DNA of 64,000 nt, taken from the NCBI GenBank assembly GCA_030849805.1, contig JASANZ010002248.1, positions 1-64,000 on the forward strand, given 5' to 3'. The notes beneath the pieces are model-generated. The model made no database searches and was not told the DNA's origin. It saw only the letters and a program-made list of their open reading frames with translations. This DNA comes from Sergeia podlipaevii. Its lineage: Eukaryota; Euglenozoa; Kinetoplastea; Trypanosomatida; Trypanosomatidae. A program made the position numbers and the translations under genes. Position 1 is the stretch's first letter, and every line of letters begins with the position of its first letter. This document shows positions 27,906 to 36,934 of this stretch, piece after piece.

Positions 27906-30356
27906 TTAAGGCGCGGCCCACTCGATCGATCGCGGGAACTGTTCGTGGTTGACGAACGGAAGATCTTGCAGATCCTTCTCTGGGTGATGCTGCTCCATCT
28001 GCTGTACCGGAATGGGGTGCATAAGCCACGTCTGGTCCTCCTCGAAGGGTGTCTGATCCACCTTGCCAGGCACCTGCTGCATCGGCCACAGCTTGTTAAC
28101 GTTATAGACCGGTGTCGGTTCATCCTTGAGCAGGAACTGCTTATCGAGGAACTTGGCGGTGTAGGCCATCCAGTTATCCTTAAAGTCGGGGTCTGCTGGA
28201 GTGGTGGGGAAGCGCGACGTTGGGGTGTGATACTCGTGCGGGAACCTCTGCGCGTTCTCCGGCAGGCTCGGAATGTCCTGCAGGTTAAACGCCTTTTCTT
28301 CACCGTACGTCCGTGCAAACAGCGCATCCGTTGCAGCCTGCTGCCGCAGCTGCGGGTGTACACGCCGGCGGGGGGCCTTCGCTGAAGACGGCACTTGCAC
28401 CGCCCCAACATCAGTGACCTCCTTCACGCTCGGGTTGGCCGCACGCAGCTCAGCCTCAGAGCACTGCAAGCGCGCCGCAATACTTGCGAACGTGTCAGAC
28501 GCAAAGACCATTTCCCTTGTCTCAAACTCGTCCTCAGAGGTGGCGACCCACGCGGTGTGCGGAACAACTAGCTCAGTGGTGGACGCGTCGAAGCTGCCCT
28601 CACCATTTTCCTCCGTCTTGTACGTGAGCGCGGCGTGTCCGTTCACCTGCTGCAGCTCCTCCACAGTGCAATTTAGCAGTGCGGCAGCCTGTGTCCATGA
28701 CTTCACGTTCGCGTCCTTGAGAGGAAGCACGCGCGGCATCGCGCCAAAGCTCGTCACCCGCCGGGTAGCCTCAGCGGGGATGTTTACCGTGATGCCCTCT
28801 GCTAAGTCCTCGAGTGTGTCGTTGGCGACCTTGAGCTCCTCCACAGAGCACCCCAGGCGCAGCGCCACACTCTCCCATGTGTCGCCCTTTCGCACCGCCT
28901 CCACAGTGAGGTAGCTGACGGGACCAGACTGCCAGTCCAGGGCAAAAGAAAACATGCGATGGTGCTCATGCGTGATGGGGCTGGCGGCATCATGCTCAGT
29001 CGGAAAAACCGCGGCATCGTGAATGATGTTGCGACGGTGCGTGACGTGGAACTCGCAGCTTGTCTGGCGATGCAGCCAGTGGCGAATACCGTACATGCGC
29101 TGCTCAAACTCGGTACTCTGAAAGGGCAGCTTGACGACCACCACGCGGAAGTACTTTCTAAATTCGTAGTGCGCCGTCGACATCTCAAGCTCGGTGAAAG
29201 AGGAATCAGAGGACGACGTCCAGTACTCCGCGAGGCGCACCCACGGCTCCATCCTCTCCACATAGGGCCACGACACCTGCGCGTCATAGAGGTTCGTCGC
29301 ACCAGGAATAGGCACGTTACAGCGGTTAATCACGCTAATGCACTGCTCCTCAAGGCGCATCAGGTCGGCTCGCATGAAGTTGGCCACCTCCTCAGCGTCA
29401 TACGCGTCCTTGCCGCCAAACGGACCCTTCAGAGAGGCGTTGAAGGCGACCATCAGGTCGGGATCGATGGCGCCGCTCTCAAGGCCCTGCAGCATTCTAC
29501 GCACGTTGCGCAGCTTTTCCTCCACTACCGAGCGGCCAACGTCTTTGAGAAACATGCACACATCCTCGGCGAGCTTCATTACGTGGTGATCCCAGAAGCC
29601 CTCGAGCACCAGTCGATACGTCACTTCGGACCCATTTACGCCTGGCTCGTCGGTGTTTTCAAAGGTGAAACGCTTGTTCCGCACCTTGGCTACTTCGTAC
29701 TCGTACCAGTCTACCGTCTTCCACTTGAATGGGAACGTCTGTCCCGGGGGTAGCGGCTTGCCTGCGCATGCAAGAGGAGCTTCGAGACGCCCCACATCGC
29801 GCTGCACCTCGAGTGGACTCAGTCTCTTTGCGTACTGGTGCTTCTCCGCGACGGCGCGGTCCATCATGGTTTCTAAGCTCGGCACGGCGGCGTTGGCATC
29901 CGCATCCCCCGAAGCCATCTTGGACAGGTAGGCCTCGCGGAAGGGAAATCCCTTCGATCCTTTCCCGCGTGACTGCCGAGGCGTGTAACGAGCAAACTCA
30001 CGCAGCTGCTGCACGTACTCACGCCCCTTTGAGTCAAACTCGTTGTAAGGTCGAAAGCGATACGCGTTGGGCGGCGCGCTCGCAGTCCACGGCCGGTAGT
30101 CACCCAGATGGTGCGTCATGGATGTACAGACGTACCAACTATCCACGTACTGGTCCTCTGGCACATCAGGGCGTACCTGGTTACCACGGATGCTAACAGG
30201 AAACTTATCATCTATTGGGTCAATGAACTCGTTTGTTTTGGTACTATTCATGTTCTGCGGTGCCGCCACAGGCGCGGGGCCGTCGAACTTGGGCATCTGG
30301 GAGGGGATGCGATACCTCGACCAGTAGTACCGTCCAACAGTATTCCGCCGCAACAT
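27906..30356 (-). CDS. Protein with three LysM modules, probably mitochondrial
   Basis: The 816-residue protein starts with a basic, Arg/Tyr-rich N-terminus (MLRRNTVGRYYWSRYRIPSQ) that fits a mitochondrial presequence. A long helical/aromatic-rich first half ('FPFREAYLSKM', 'TVDWYEYEVAKVRNKRF') is followed by three LysM-like repeats at about residues 481-530, 543-605 and 614-662. Each has the pattern (D)TWxSVAxRLxCSVEELxxAN. The tail is proline- and aromatic-rich ('FPHEYHTPTSRFP', 'DNWMAYTAKFLDKQFLL'). Overall style resembles kinetoplastid-specific mitochondrial ribosomal or assembly proteins, in which such long Trp/Tyr/Pro-rich tails are common; that is inference. LysM usually binds N-acetylglucosamine polymers, which is unlikely here. 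Confidence 0.75.
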   Translation of the reverse strand: MLRRNTVGRYYWSRYRIPSQMPKFDGPAPVAAPQNMNSTKTNEFIDPIDDKFPVSIRGNQVRPDVPEDQYVDSWYVCTSMTHHLGDYRPWTASAPPNAYRFRPYNEFDSKGREYVQQLREFARYTPRQSRGKGSKGFPFREAYLSKMASGDADANAAVPSLETMMDRAVAEKHQYAKRLSPLEVQRDVGRLEAPLACAGKPLPPGQTFPFKWKTVDWYEYEVAKVRNKRFTFENTDEPGVNGSEVTYRLVLEGFWDHHVMKLAEDVCMFLKDVGRSVVEEKLRNVRRMLQGLESGAIDPDLMVAFNASLKGPFGGKDAYDAEEVANFMRADLMRLEEQCISVINRCNVPIPGATNLYDAQVSWPYVERMEPWVRLAEYWTSSSDSSFTELEMSTAHYEFRKYFRVVVVKLPFQSTEFEQRMYGIRHWLHRQTSCEFHVTHRRNIIHDAAVFPTEHDAASPITHEHHRMFSFALDWQSGPVSYLTVEAVRKGDTWESVALRLGCSVEELKVANDTLEDLAEGITVNIPAEATRRVTSFGAMPRVLPLKDANVKSWTQAAALLNCTVEELQQVNGHAALTYKTEENGEGSFDASTTELVVPHTAWVATSEDEFETREMVFASDTFASIAARLQCSEAELRAANPSVKEVTDVGAVQVPSSAKAPRRRVHPQLRQQAATDALFARTYGEEKAFNLQDIPSLPENAQRFPHEYHTPTSRFPTTPADPDFKDNWMAYTAKFLDKQFLLKDEPTPVYNVNKLWPMQQVPGKVDQTPFEEDQTWLMHPIPVQQMEQHHPEKDLQDLPFVNHEQFPRSIEWAAP

Positions 30357-30957
30357 TTCCTAGTAAGTACTTTTTTATGGTTGAATATGGGGTAACCCTT
30401 TAGGAGCCTTTCAAAGCCGTTTCGACAAAGTAAAGTACGAAAAAAAAAATCAGGTGTTCAAGGACACACACACACACACAAACTTCTAACTACTACGACA
30501 GAAACAAGAAAACACACAGAGAAAGGAAAGGAGGGGGAAGAAAGAAAAGGGATAGTAAGACTTGTAATGAAGTACAAAAAAAAATGCTTTAAAGCGCACA
30601 CAATACACAGTGAGAACGAGTACGATCATTTTTTTTTTACTTTTTCTCTTTTATTCATTTTGATGTCGATGACTGTTAAAGAAACATACAGAACACCTCT
30701 TTGTGTAGTACATACAAAAAAAAAAAGCTATGCTGATCACAAAAATATGGTTGTGCTTAATGTGGCTGGTAATGAATAGGGTTGCTCTTTGATTCTCATT
30801 CTTATGATACACAGGAGCGTGCGCTTTATACTGTTTCTTTGAATGCATAATACTCGTACGATCAGGAGACGATACGCAAATAAATGAAAAAAAAGAGTGA
30901 AAAAAATAATAATAATAACTACTTCATCCTCCTTCTTCGTAGCACCGTATGTTTCTT
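30357..30957. other. Intergenic region upstream of the LysM gene
   Basis: A-rich tracts at 30440-30450 and 30577-30585, a CA run at 30467-30481, and an AAT run at 30907-30918. Short frames at 30567-30848 on both strands are not supported. Confidence 0.65.
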
Positions 30958-31293
30958 TTACTGGCTACGAGCAGGAGCATCATCAGCGGTCGCGAACAGA
31001 TTAGAAGTGTCATCTACGACCCATCCATATTGACGAATGAGCTCCTCCTTGCCTCTGCAGCTAACAGAATCCACTGGCGTGCTGAGTGCAGCCTCCGTAG
31101 CGGCGTCTTGCACGTTGTGAAAGACAGAGAACCAGATGAGTCCCTCATGGAAGCCGCGGATCAGCGCCACTTTACCGTTGCGCAAACTCTTTGTGAAGTG
31201 AACTATCTGCCCCGGTCTAAATCCGTACATAGGGTTGGGGGCTGTGTCGAGAGTGATGGGGCCGCCCGACTTGGTTGGCACGACAATAGCCAT
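30958..31293 (-). CDS. Small protein of unknown function, 111 residues
   Basis: Not recognised. The centre, 'YGFRPGQIVHFTKSLRNGKVALIRGFHEGLIWFSV' in two overlapping pieces, looks like a small beta-barrel (SH3/KOW/Tudor-like) segment at residues 23-57. The C-terminal part is helical ('GKEELIRQYGWVVDD'), with a short Ala/Asp tail. Codon use is gene-like, and a T-tract (A tract on the opposite strand, 31299-31313) lies directly upstream for splicing. Likely a real, kinetoplastid-restricted gene. Confidence 0.7.
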   Translation of the reverse strand: MAIVVPTKSGGPITLDTAPNPMYGFRPGQIVHFTKSLRNGKVALIRGFHEGLIWFSVFHNVQDAATEAALSTPVDSVSCRGKEELIRQYGWVVDDTSNLFATADDAPARSQ

Positions 31294-31437
31294 CGCTCTT
31301 TTTTTTTTTTTTTACAGTGTAGTGGTTGTAAAGAAAACTGGTATGTTCGTGCGTATATATATATGTGTGAGTGACTATGTTTAAGAAAGGAATAGTGCAT
31401 CAGGAGCGTTCGCAAAGGGGGTGGAATGTACATTCAG

Positions 31438-31473
<36 letters not shown>

Positions 31474-31573
31474 TAGTACTTGCATTTTCAAAAAAAAAGT
31501 ATGTAAAAACCAAGAGATAGCTCTCAAAAATATGAGTATTATGTCACTTTTTTTTCTTGTCCTATATTTTGAC
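31294..31573. other. Short intergenic region with AT microsatellite
   Basis: T tract at 31299-31313, then an (AT)16 repeat at 31440-31471. No gene is seen. Confidence 0.7.
31440..31471. repeat. (AT)n microsatellite
   Basis: Sixteen AT units downstream of the nicastrin-like gene; the longest uninterrupted AT repeat in the window. Confidence 0.92.
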
Positions 31574-33790
31574 TCAATGATCGTAGCAAAACATGTAAAA
31601 GAAAGCAAAAGAAGAAATAGTCATGAAGCTCACGCCAGCCGCCAGCATCGCATTGCTCACTGCGGCCGATGCCACCATCGCAGCTCTGGCTCCAACATTC
31701 CTCGGCGCAATGCTGACAGCGTGAAGTGCATACCGTTCAATATCTGCCGCTGCTCCAAATGGTGGATAGGACCAATGGCTATCGTAGCGCCAAGGGCCAG
31801 CCAGCTGCGTACCAACCTCTAGCGAAGGTGGTACCGCCGGGGACTTCAGCGGCTCAATGCCAACTGCTCGTAGAGCGGCAGAAATAGCTTTTACCGCTTC
31901 GCTCTCCAGAGTAGATACCAGTCCTACCGAATAGTCGGGGACCCGTACAGAGGATGTTGCCGCCGCAGCTGCTGCTGAGTTGCCCTCTGATTCTCGTAAA
32001 AAGGCACAGTCAAAGTTCTCCGCAAAGCAGTGCCACAAAGCGGACAAGAGTGATTCATTGACGGTGGCAGTGGAGTCTCCAGTGAGGACGTGCAACACAG
32101 CATTGGAGGCGTCTGCGACCGCCTTCACAGAGAGACCACCGGTGGCGGGCGTATCAGATGGCGTGAAGACATGTGGATTGACATATGTAGTATTATAGCG
32201 TGCAACCGTAAGAACAGCAGCATCAGCGGTAGAAGTGCCGTAAAAGTCAAGAAATGTAGTCGTGGGGGAGTAGGGGAGTCTGTGTGATCCAGCAAGTTGC
32301 ACTCCGGACTTTTCCAGCCTCGCCGCTGCATTCAGCACTCTCTCATTTTGCTGGTCAACGCGGTCATCGATGTGGTAGAACGCCTCTCCACCCGAAAAAG
32401 AAAGCTGGTCCAATGCAATCACTGTAGTGATACAAGAAAAGTTGACTGTCGTAAAGTTCAGAGCATCGCCGTACGCCAAGACACGGCATGCGTCAGGGCC
32501 TTCAATGCCTGCACGGTGGGCACACGGCAGCCCGGCTACACCTGCATCACGCATGATGCGTGCACTCCCCACACTGCCAGTGTGTTCTGCGGGAAAGAAA
32601 AACGTGTAGAGCTGCTGCCTAGGCATCAAGCGCTTCACTGCGTCCATAATGGCCACCGCTGCCACAATTGCGCTTGCTGCTCCATCTACGCCTGGAGACA
32701 TGTCCTTCCCAGATGCATAGGGCAGGGAAGGCACCGTGGAGGAAATCAGCAGCGCTGCCGCACCGTGAGAGGTCTTCTTGACGAAAGACTGGGTCTGACT
32801 CGCCCACTCCCACGAGGTATCCCCCGTGGTGGAAGCCCAGACCGTCCACCCACCAAGGGGTTCGCAGGTCGGTGTGGCGGAAGCGAAGCACACCGTATCC
32901 TCATCCGGATCGCCCGTATTTTCTCTCGTATCAGCACTCCCCTCCTCACGGTTGGGGAATGATGCTGATTGTAAAAGATACGCGCCATCACGCACTTGGA
33001 CTATATAGTACGGGTGCACATACCCGCGTTGCCAGCGCTCACGATTGAAGTGGGCGTACGCAGCCAGCTTCGCCCACTCCGTTGCCGCCTCCCCGGAAGT
33101 ATCATACATGAGAACCGAGACATTGGTATACCCTCTTGTTTCATCTATATCAATGCCACCACGGCTATGTGTGCTCTCTAGAAGTGTAAGAGGACTGCTC
33201 TGCCTAGACCTCGCAATATCAGCACCAGAGACAATCAAGGAGTCGATGACTGGTATGCCAGGCAATTTGTGGTACACTCTATTGAAACTGTCCACAACGG
33301 CTATCAGGCATTGAAGGTCAAGGTTGCCGCTCCCGGCGCTGCTAGAAAGAACCAGTAGAGAGAGAAGCGGGCTCTGGGCAGTGAGCACGCCAGGAATCAA
33401 AGCTTGAGTGAGGCGGCCTCGAAGGTAATACGCCTGCTCCCCTTGTTGCTCGTCGCAGACACCTAGAATGTGTCGTGGGCTAACCTCCAGCGGAATGACA
33501 ATACCTGCGTGTATGGAGTTGGTGCTGCTGCCGCTACCGTACAGCTCGTGGCGCGGGGTGTGTACCCCACTAGTTCGGCTGCTGCTCTCATTCACTATTC
33601 TCACAAGTAACTTCGAGGGACTAGCAAAGCGAAGATTGGTATAGTGCTGTGCATACATGCGGTCATACGGAGGGATATCAGGTACCTCGGCGCTGAACCC
33701 TTCCTCTACGCGCAGTGCCTGTATCTCTCTAGCTGTAAACAGAAAGCAGCAAACAGCGATGAGAAGAGCATAGTATTGCAGACGGAACAT
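31574..33790 (-). CDS. Nicastrin-like protein (gamma-secretase subunit candidate)
   Basis: The 738-residue protein has a signal peptide (residues 1-25, hydrophobic after MFRLQYY), a long lumenal region and a single transmembrane helix near the C-terminus (about 712-735). This is the type I layout of nicastrin. Diagnostic stretches are present: 'CEPLGGWTVWAS' (about 309-320), 'SPGVDGAASAIVA' (365-377), 'YTFFFPAEHTGSVGSARIM' (395-413, equivalent to the nicastrin DYIGS region), 'LEKSGVQL', and 'NPHVFTPSDTP'. Nicastrin gates substrates of the presenilin protease complex. The M28-peptidase-like fold lacks obvious zinc ligands, as in nicastrin. Start at 33790 was chosen because it begins the signal peptide; the upstream frame is T-tract sequence. 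Nicalin or a glutaminyl-peptide-cyclase-like M28 protein is the alternative. Confidence 0.8.
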   Translation of the reverse strand: MFRLQYYALLIAVCCFLFTAREIQALRVEEGFSAEVPDIPPYDRMYAQHYTNLRFASPSKLLVRIVNESSSRTSGVHTPRHELYGSGSSTNSIHAGIVIPLEVSPRHILGVCDEQQGEQAYYLRGRLTQALIPGVLTAQSPLLSLLVLSSSAGSGNLDLQCLIAVVDSFNRVYHKLPGIPVIDSLIVSGADIARSRQSSPLTLLESTHSRGGIDIDETRGYTNVSVLMYDTSGEAATEWAKLAAYAHFNRERWQRGYVHPYYIVQVRDGAYLLQSASFPNREEGSADTRENTGDPDEDTVCFASATPTCEPLGGWTVWASTTGDTSWEWASQTQSFVKKTSHGAAALLISSTVPSLPYASGKDMSPGVDGAASAIVAAVAIMDAVKRLMPRQQLYTFFFPAEHTGSVGSARIMRDAGVAGLPCAHRAGIEGPDACRVLAYGDALNFTTVNFSCITTVIALDQLSFSGGEAFYHIDDRVDQQNERVLNAAARLEKSGVQLAGSHRLPYSPTTTFLDFYGTSTADAAVLTVARYNTTYVNPHVFTPSDTPATGGLSVKAVADASNAVLHVLTGDSTATVNESLLSALWHCFAENFDCAFLRESEGNSAAAAAATSSVRVPDYSVGLVSTLESEAVKAISAALRAVGIEPLKSPAVPPSLEVGTQLAGPWRYDSHWSYPPFGAAADIERYALHAVSIAPRNVGARAAMVASAAVSNAMLAAGVSFMTISSFAFFYMFCYDH

Positions 33791-34238
33791 ATTGTTGTTG
33801 TGGATACAAAAATCAATAAAAAGTCTCAAATGTTGAAAGCCAAAGACAAAAAAAAAGTTGCCAGGAAAGAAAAAGAAAAACAATGTGCTATCGTATAATT
33901 ATATTTGTAAAAAATAAAATAAAATAAAATAAAAAGCTGTTTAGGAGAATAACAAGAGAGATGATACAAGAGAGAATAGGCGGTCAAATGCTTCGAGCCA
34001 ATGCCCGATATGAATACATAAATCATCACTAATACGTAAGCACCAAGATACGATTGAATAAAAATAGTGTTGAATCAAGTAAGCAAATGTATGTGAAAAC
34101 AATCAATACTTCAAAAAGGAACATTGATAGAAAAAAGAAAAAAAAAAAAGAGAGAGAGAGACACACACACACACAGTCACAGTAGCTTTACCACAAATGA
34201 ACTGTGAAGTCCCCCTCAGAGCAATCGCTCACCATTCC
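33791..34238. other. Intergenic region upstream of the nicastrin-like gene
   Basis: Read on the minus strand, it gives T/C-rich tracts (A-rich at 33846-33885 on plus) for splicing. AAAAT tandem units lie at 33908-33933, and a GA/CA run at 34149-34175. No gene. Confidence 0.65.
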
Positions 34239-36512
34239 TCAGTTCCTCTCTCCTGCTGTAGGAGGAAGAGACGGCAGTGGTGGTGGTGGCAGTACGTGTA
34301 GCGGTATCGCTGGAGACCTGAAGTTGGCACATTCAGGGTCAAAACACTTCTGACTCCACGTTTTGCTCAGTCGGTCGACAACAATGTAGACGTTATTCGA
34401 CCGATGCTCCCTACTAATGTGTTGACAGTATCGAGTGCCTGACACTTGATAGAGCCAGTGCCGGTCACCAATGTGTTTGTTGCTGCTGTGAACACTCACC
34501 ACTCCCTCAGGTCCGCTGATACGCTGATATGCCGCGGCAAGGTACCCTTCGAGCGCCTGACGGCTCGCCTCATCCTCCCCACCGTACAACTGTGAACTAG
34601 TTGACAACAAGGAAGCTGAATTGTCCGTTGCGCCACTCATGGTGTGTGGCACAGTACTAGATGGGCGATATGATCCCATTGCCGTAGTGCCTGAATAAGA
34701 AAAAGAAAGAGGAGGGGGAGGTTCCACATGTAAAGGCGTCCTTTGATCCTGTGCTGCGGCGGCAGTACCAAAGACTCTATTAGAAATTAAAGTCGCAAAG
34801 AAGTAGGACGCGTTTGCTCGTAGGTTCTGGCACACACTCGCCGAAGCTCCGCCGCCCTCTTGATTCCCTAAGGGTTGTTTGCAAACAGAGGCAACGGAGT
34901 GATGAAACGAAGGGCCTAATGACTGTGGTGGCACTTCACAGGGCAATTGCTGCCGTATGCCATCTCTGTAGAGCGCCAGCAACACAAGAACGCTGCCCTT
35001 ATGAAGCTTGCAACTACCAAGGCACCGCATAGCGCGGTTCCGACTGTACACCGCCGTATCAATGACGCAGCGGCGTGGCAGAAAAGGCAGCACAGTAGGT
35101 GTTACTGCAGCCGCTAGCGTTGCCCCCTTCTCTACTTCACCATCACATGCTGCAGAGCATCCTGGAAGCTCGGATGCCAGCATCACTTCTGAAGACGGTT
35201 GCGATGTAGGGCCATGCCCAGGGACAGCAACCGTTACAGGCTGTGGATCGCCATGGAAGAAGAGTGCGGCATGAACAGTGGCATCCGCTGCTGCGCGGCC
35301 GTGTAAGTACTCCACAAAACGACGGACGAACTCACCACAAGAGCTATTATTGTCAAAAAAGTGGCGGTAGAACTTAATGACATAGTGCTGAGAGAATTTG
35401 GCTGGTGGTATCACCTGGCCACCGCTGCCACCTACAAGAGGCACAGACTTTAGCACAAAGATCTCATTAAAGTGCCCACTGCGTGTACCACATCCCTCAG
35501 TGGACTTCATAGCTTCGCTGGGCTGAAGCAAATCTGGAAAATCCAGTAGCACAAACGCTTCTAGCTCGCGAAGCAGCACATCCTGAGTATCTGTGTTGCA
35601 AGGCAACACAGGGCAATTCAGCTTGCACATGTGCGCTGGCAGCTCTGGTAGTGCCGCGGTCACCTGCTCGTACTCGTGCACCGTTGCATGATACCGCCGT
35701 CGTCCAGTGCGGGTCTGAACAAAAACCGTAATGGTTTCCTCCTCTTCCACGCTATCCTCACTATCATCGGTAGCATTCATACCTTGTGGAACAGCAAAGA
35801 TGCCTTCTTGCTGCTTTTCTCCTTCTTTGTGAGGGTGTGTAACTTCTTTCACATCCCCACCGCTACTACTGTCCTCCTCCGCATCCACATCGATTTCTTC
35901 CAGCCTCGACTGTCTCCGCGTGCATGTGTAGTTGCCCTCCCTCTCAACATCAAAGTATAGCGCACAAGAAGTTCCCTCGCGAATGATTTCGTACAAGTGC
36001 AGCTGCGCGGGTTCAATAGTGGAAAGGATGTCTAGCAGCCCTGCAGGCGTCACTGCGAGAAACATGCGCTCCTGAGCGGAGAGCGGGGTGCTACCGTAGA
36101 GAAGACTATAGTCCTCGCGCACTGCGCAGTCGCGACCGCGCTTGCGGTCTACTCCCCGAGCTTCTGGTCGATGGATCCGGAGTGAGTCGTTTGAATGGTT
36201 TTGGTACGTATCCTCCACCTCGTATTCAAAGGCTGTTCCTGGCGGCTCCTCTTCCTTCAAATTTGTGGTTGCTGGCGTTGATGACGTGTGGCTAGCGAAT
36301 AAGCCAAGAATGTTTCCACTACGAGTGTGACGCGACAGCCGCGCAGAGACCTCTCGCTCGGATGGAAACTCAATTGAAAAGGGGAGCCACTGCGTCCCAG
36401 TGGCACAGGCACGCCTGGAATCTATAAAGGTAAAGAGCTGCTGCTGCAGCGGGAAAAGCCTGCAGGCGTCCTCATTGAAGTGTTGCTCAAAGCTCCGCTT
36501 ATACCAGAGCAT
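34239..36512 (-). CDS. PrimPol (archaeo-eukaryotic primase-polymerase family)
   Basis: The 757-residue protein has the AEP catalytic motifs of PrimPol: motif I 'YFDVE' (D188, E190), motif II 'SQH' (S374-H376), and motif III 'VIDTAVYSRNRAMR' (D485 with R491). A C-terminal zinc knuckle of the UL52 type follows ('YCQHISREHRSNN', 'KCFDPEC', about residues 698-735). PrimPol re-primes stalled forks and bypasses lesions. Trypanosomes have two, PPL1 and PPL2; which one this is cannot be told. Length exceeds human PrimPol (560) because of acidic low-complexity inserts around 200-260 and a Ser/Gly-rich linker around 590-650. Start is at 36512, the first ATG, giving 'MLWYKRSFEQHF' which resembles family N-termini. 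Confidence 0.88.
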   Translation of the reverse strand: MLWYKRSFEQHFNEDACRLFPLQQQLFTFIDSRRACATGTQWLPFSIEFPSEREVSARLSRHTRSGNILGLFASHTSSTPATTNLKEEEPPGTAFEYEVEDTYQNHSNDSLRIHRPEARGVDRKRGRDCAVREDYSLLYGSTPLSAQERMFLAVTPAGLLDILSTIEPAQLHLYEIIREGTSCALYFDVEREGNYTCTRRQSRLEEIDVDAEEDSSSGGDVKEVTHPHKEGEKQQEGIFAVPQGMNATDDSEDSVEEEETITVFVQTRTGRRRYHATVHEYEQVTAALPELPAHMCKLNCPVLPCNTDTQDVLLRELEAFVLLDFPDLLQPSEAMKSTEGCGTRSGHFNEIFVLKSVPLVGGSGGQVIPPAKFSQHYVIKFYRHFFDNNSSCGEFVRRFVEYLHGRAAADATVHAALFFHGDPQPVTVAVPGHGPTSQPSSEVMLASELPGCSAACDGEVEKGATLAAAVTPTVLPFLPRRCVIDTAVYSRNRAMRCLGSCKLHKGSVLVLLALYRDGIRQQLPCEVPPQSLGPSFHHSVASVCKQPLGNQEGGGASASVCQNLRANASYFFATLISNRVFGTAAAAQDQRTPLHVEPPPPLSFSYSGTTAMGSYRPSSTVPHTMSGATDNSASLLSTSSQLYGGEDEASRQALEGYLAAAYQRISGPEGVVSVHSSNKHIGDRHWLYQVSGTRYCQHISREHRSNNVYIVVDRLSKTWSQKCFDPECANFRSPAIPLHVLPPPPLPSLPPTAGERN

Positions 36513-36934
36513 TTCTCTCTCTCTCTTCCTCTCTTCCTTTCTGCTAAGTATCTCTACTTTCTACAAGAAAAAAAAAGAATTCCTTCCCCAAAAGCCAGTT
36601 GAAGGGCTAAAAAAAACATGTTAGAAAAGAGAAAGATATTTATCTATTTTTCGCAAAAGAGAATGATTAGTTTATAATAATACCAATTGTCAAGAAACAA
36701 TAGTCATGGCAATATCAAAAAGTCAAAGTGGGAGAAAAAAAAGGTGACCAGCTCATTAACGCAAATATAAAAAGCAAGCCAAAGAGATACGAAAAGGAAT
36801 AGAATAATGCTATAAAAGTTAAACGATTTAGTTGCCAAACTGAAACACAAGTACCCACATGCTGACATGATAAAGGCTGCAACTGTTCCGTAAAGAAAAC
36901 ACTCACTAAATCCAATGAGCAAAAAAAGACTCGC
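36513..36934. other. Intergenic region upstream of PrimPol
   Basis: A-rich with a CT run (36513-36545); short frames on the minus strand (36704-36951) encode Phe/Leu-rich sequence with no family. No gene is supported. Confidence 0.6.

Noticed and set aside
28959..29753. 264-residue plus-strand frame opposite the LysM gene
   Set aside because: Antisense shadow; the sense frame has clear domains.
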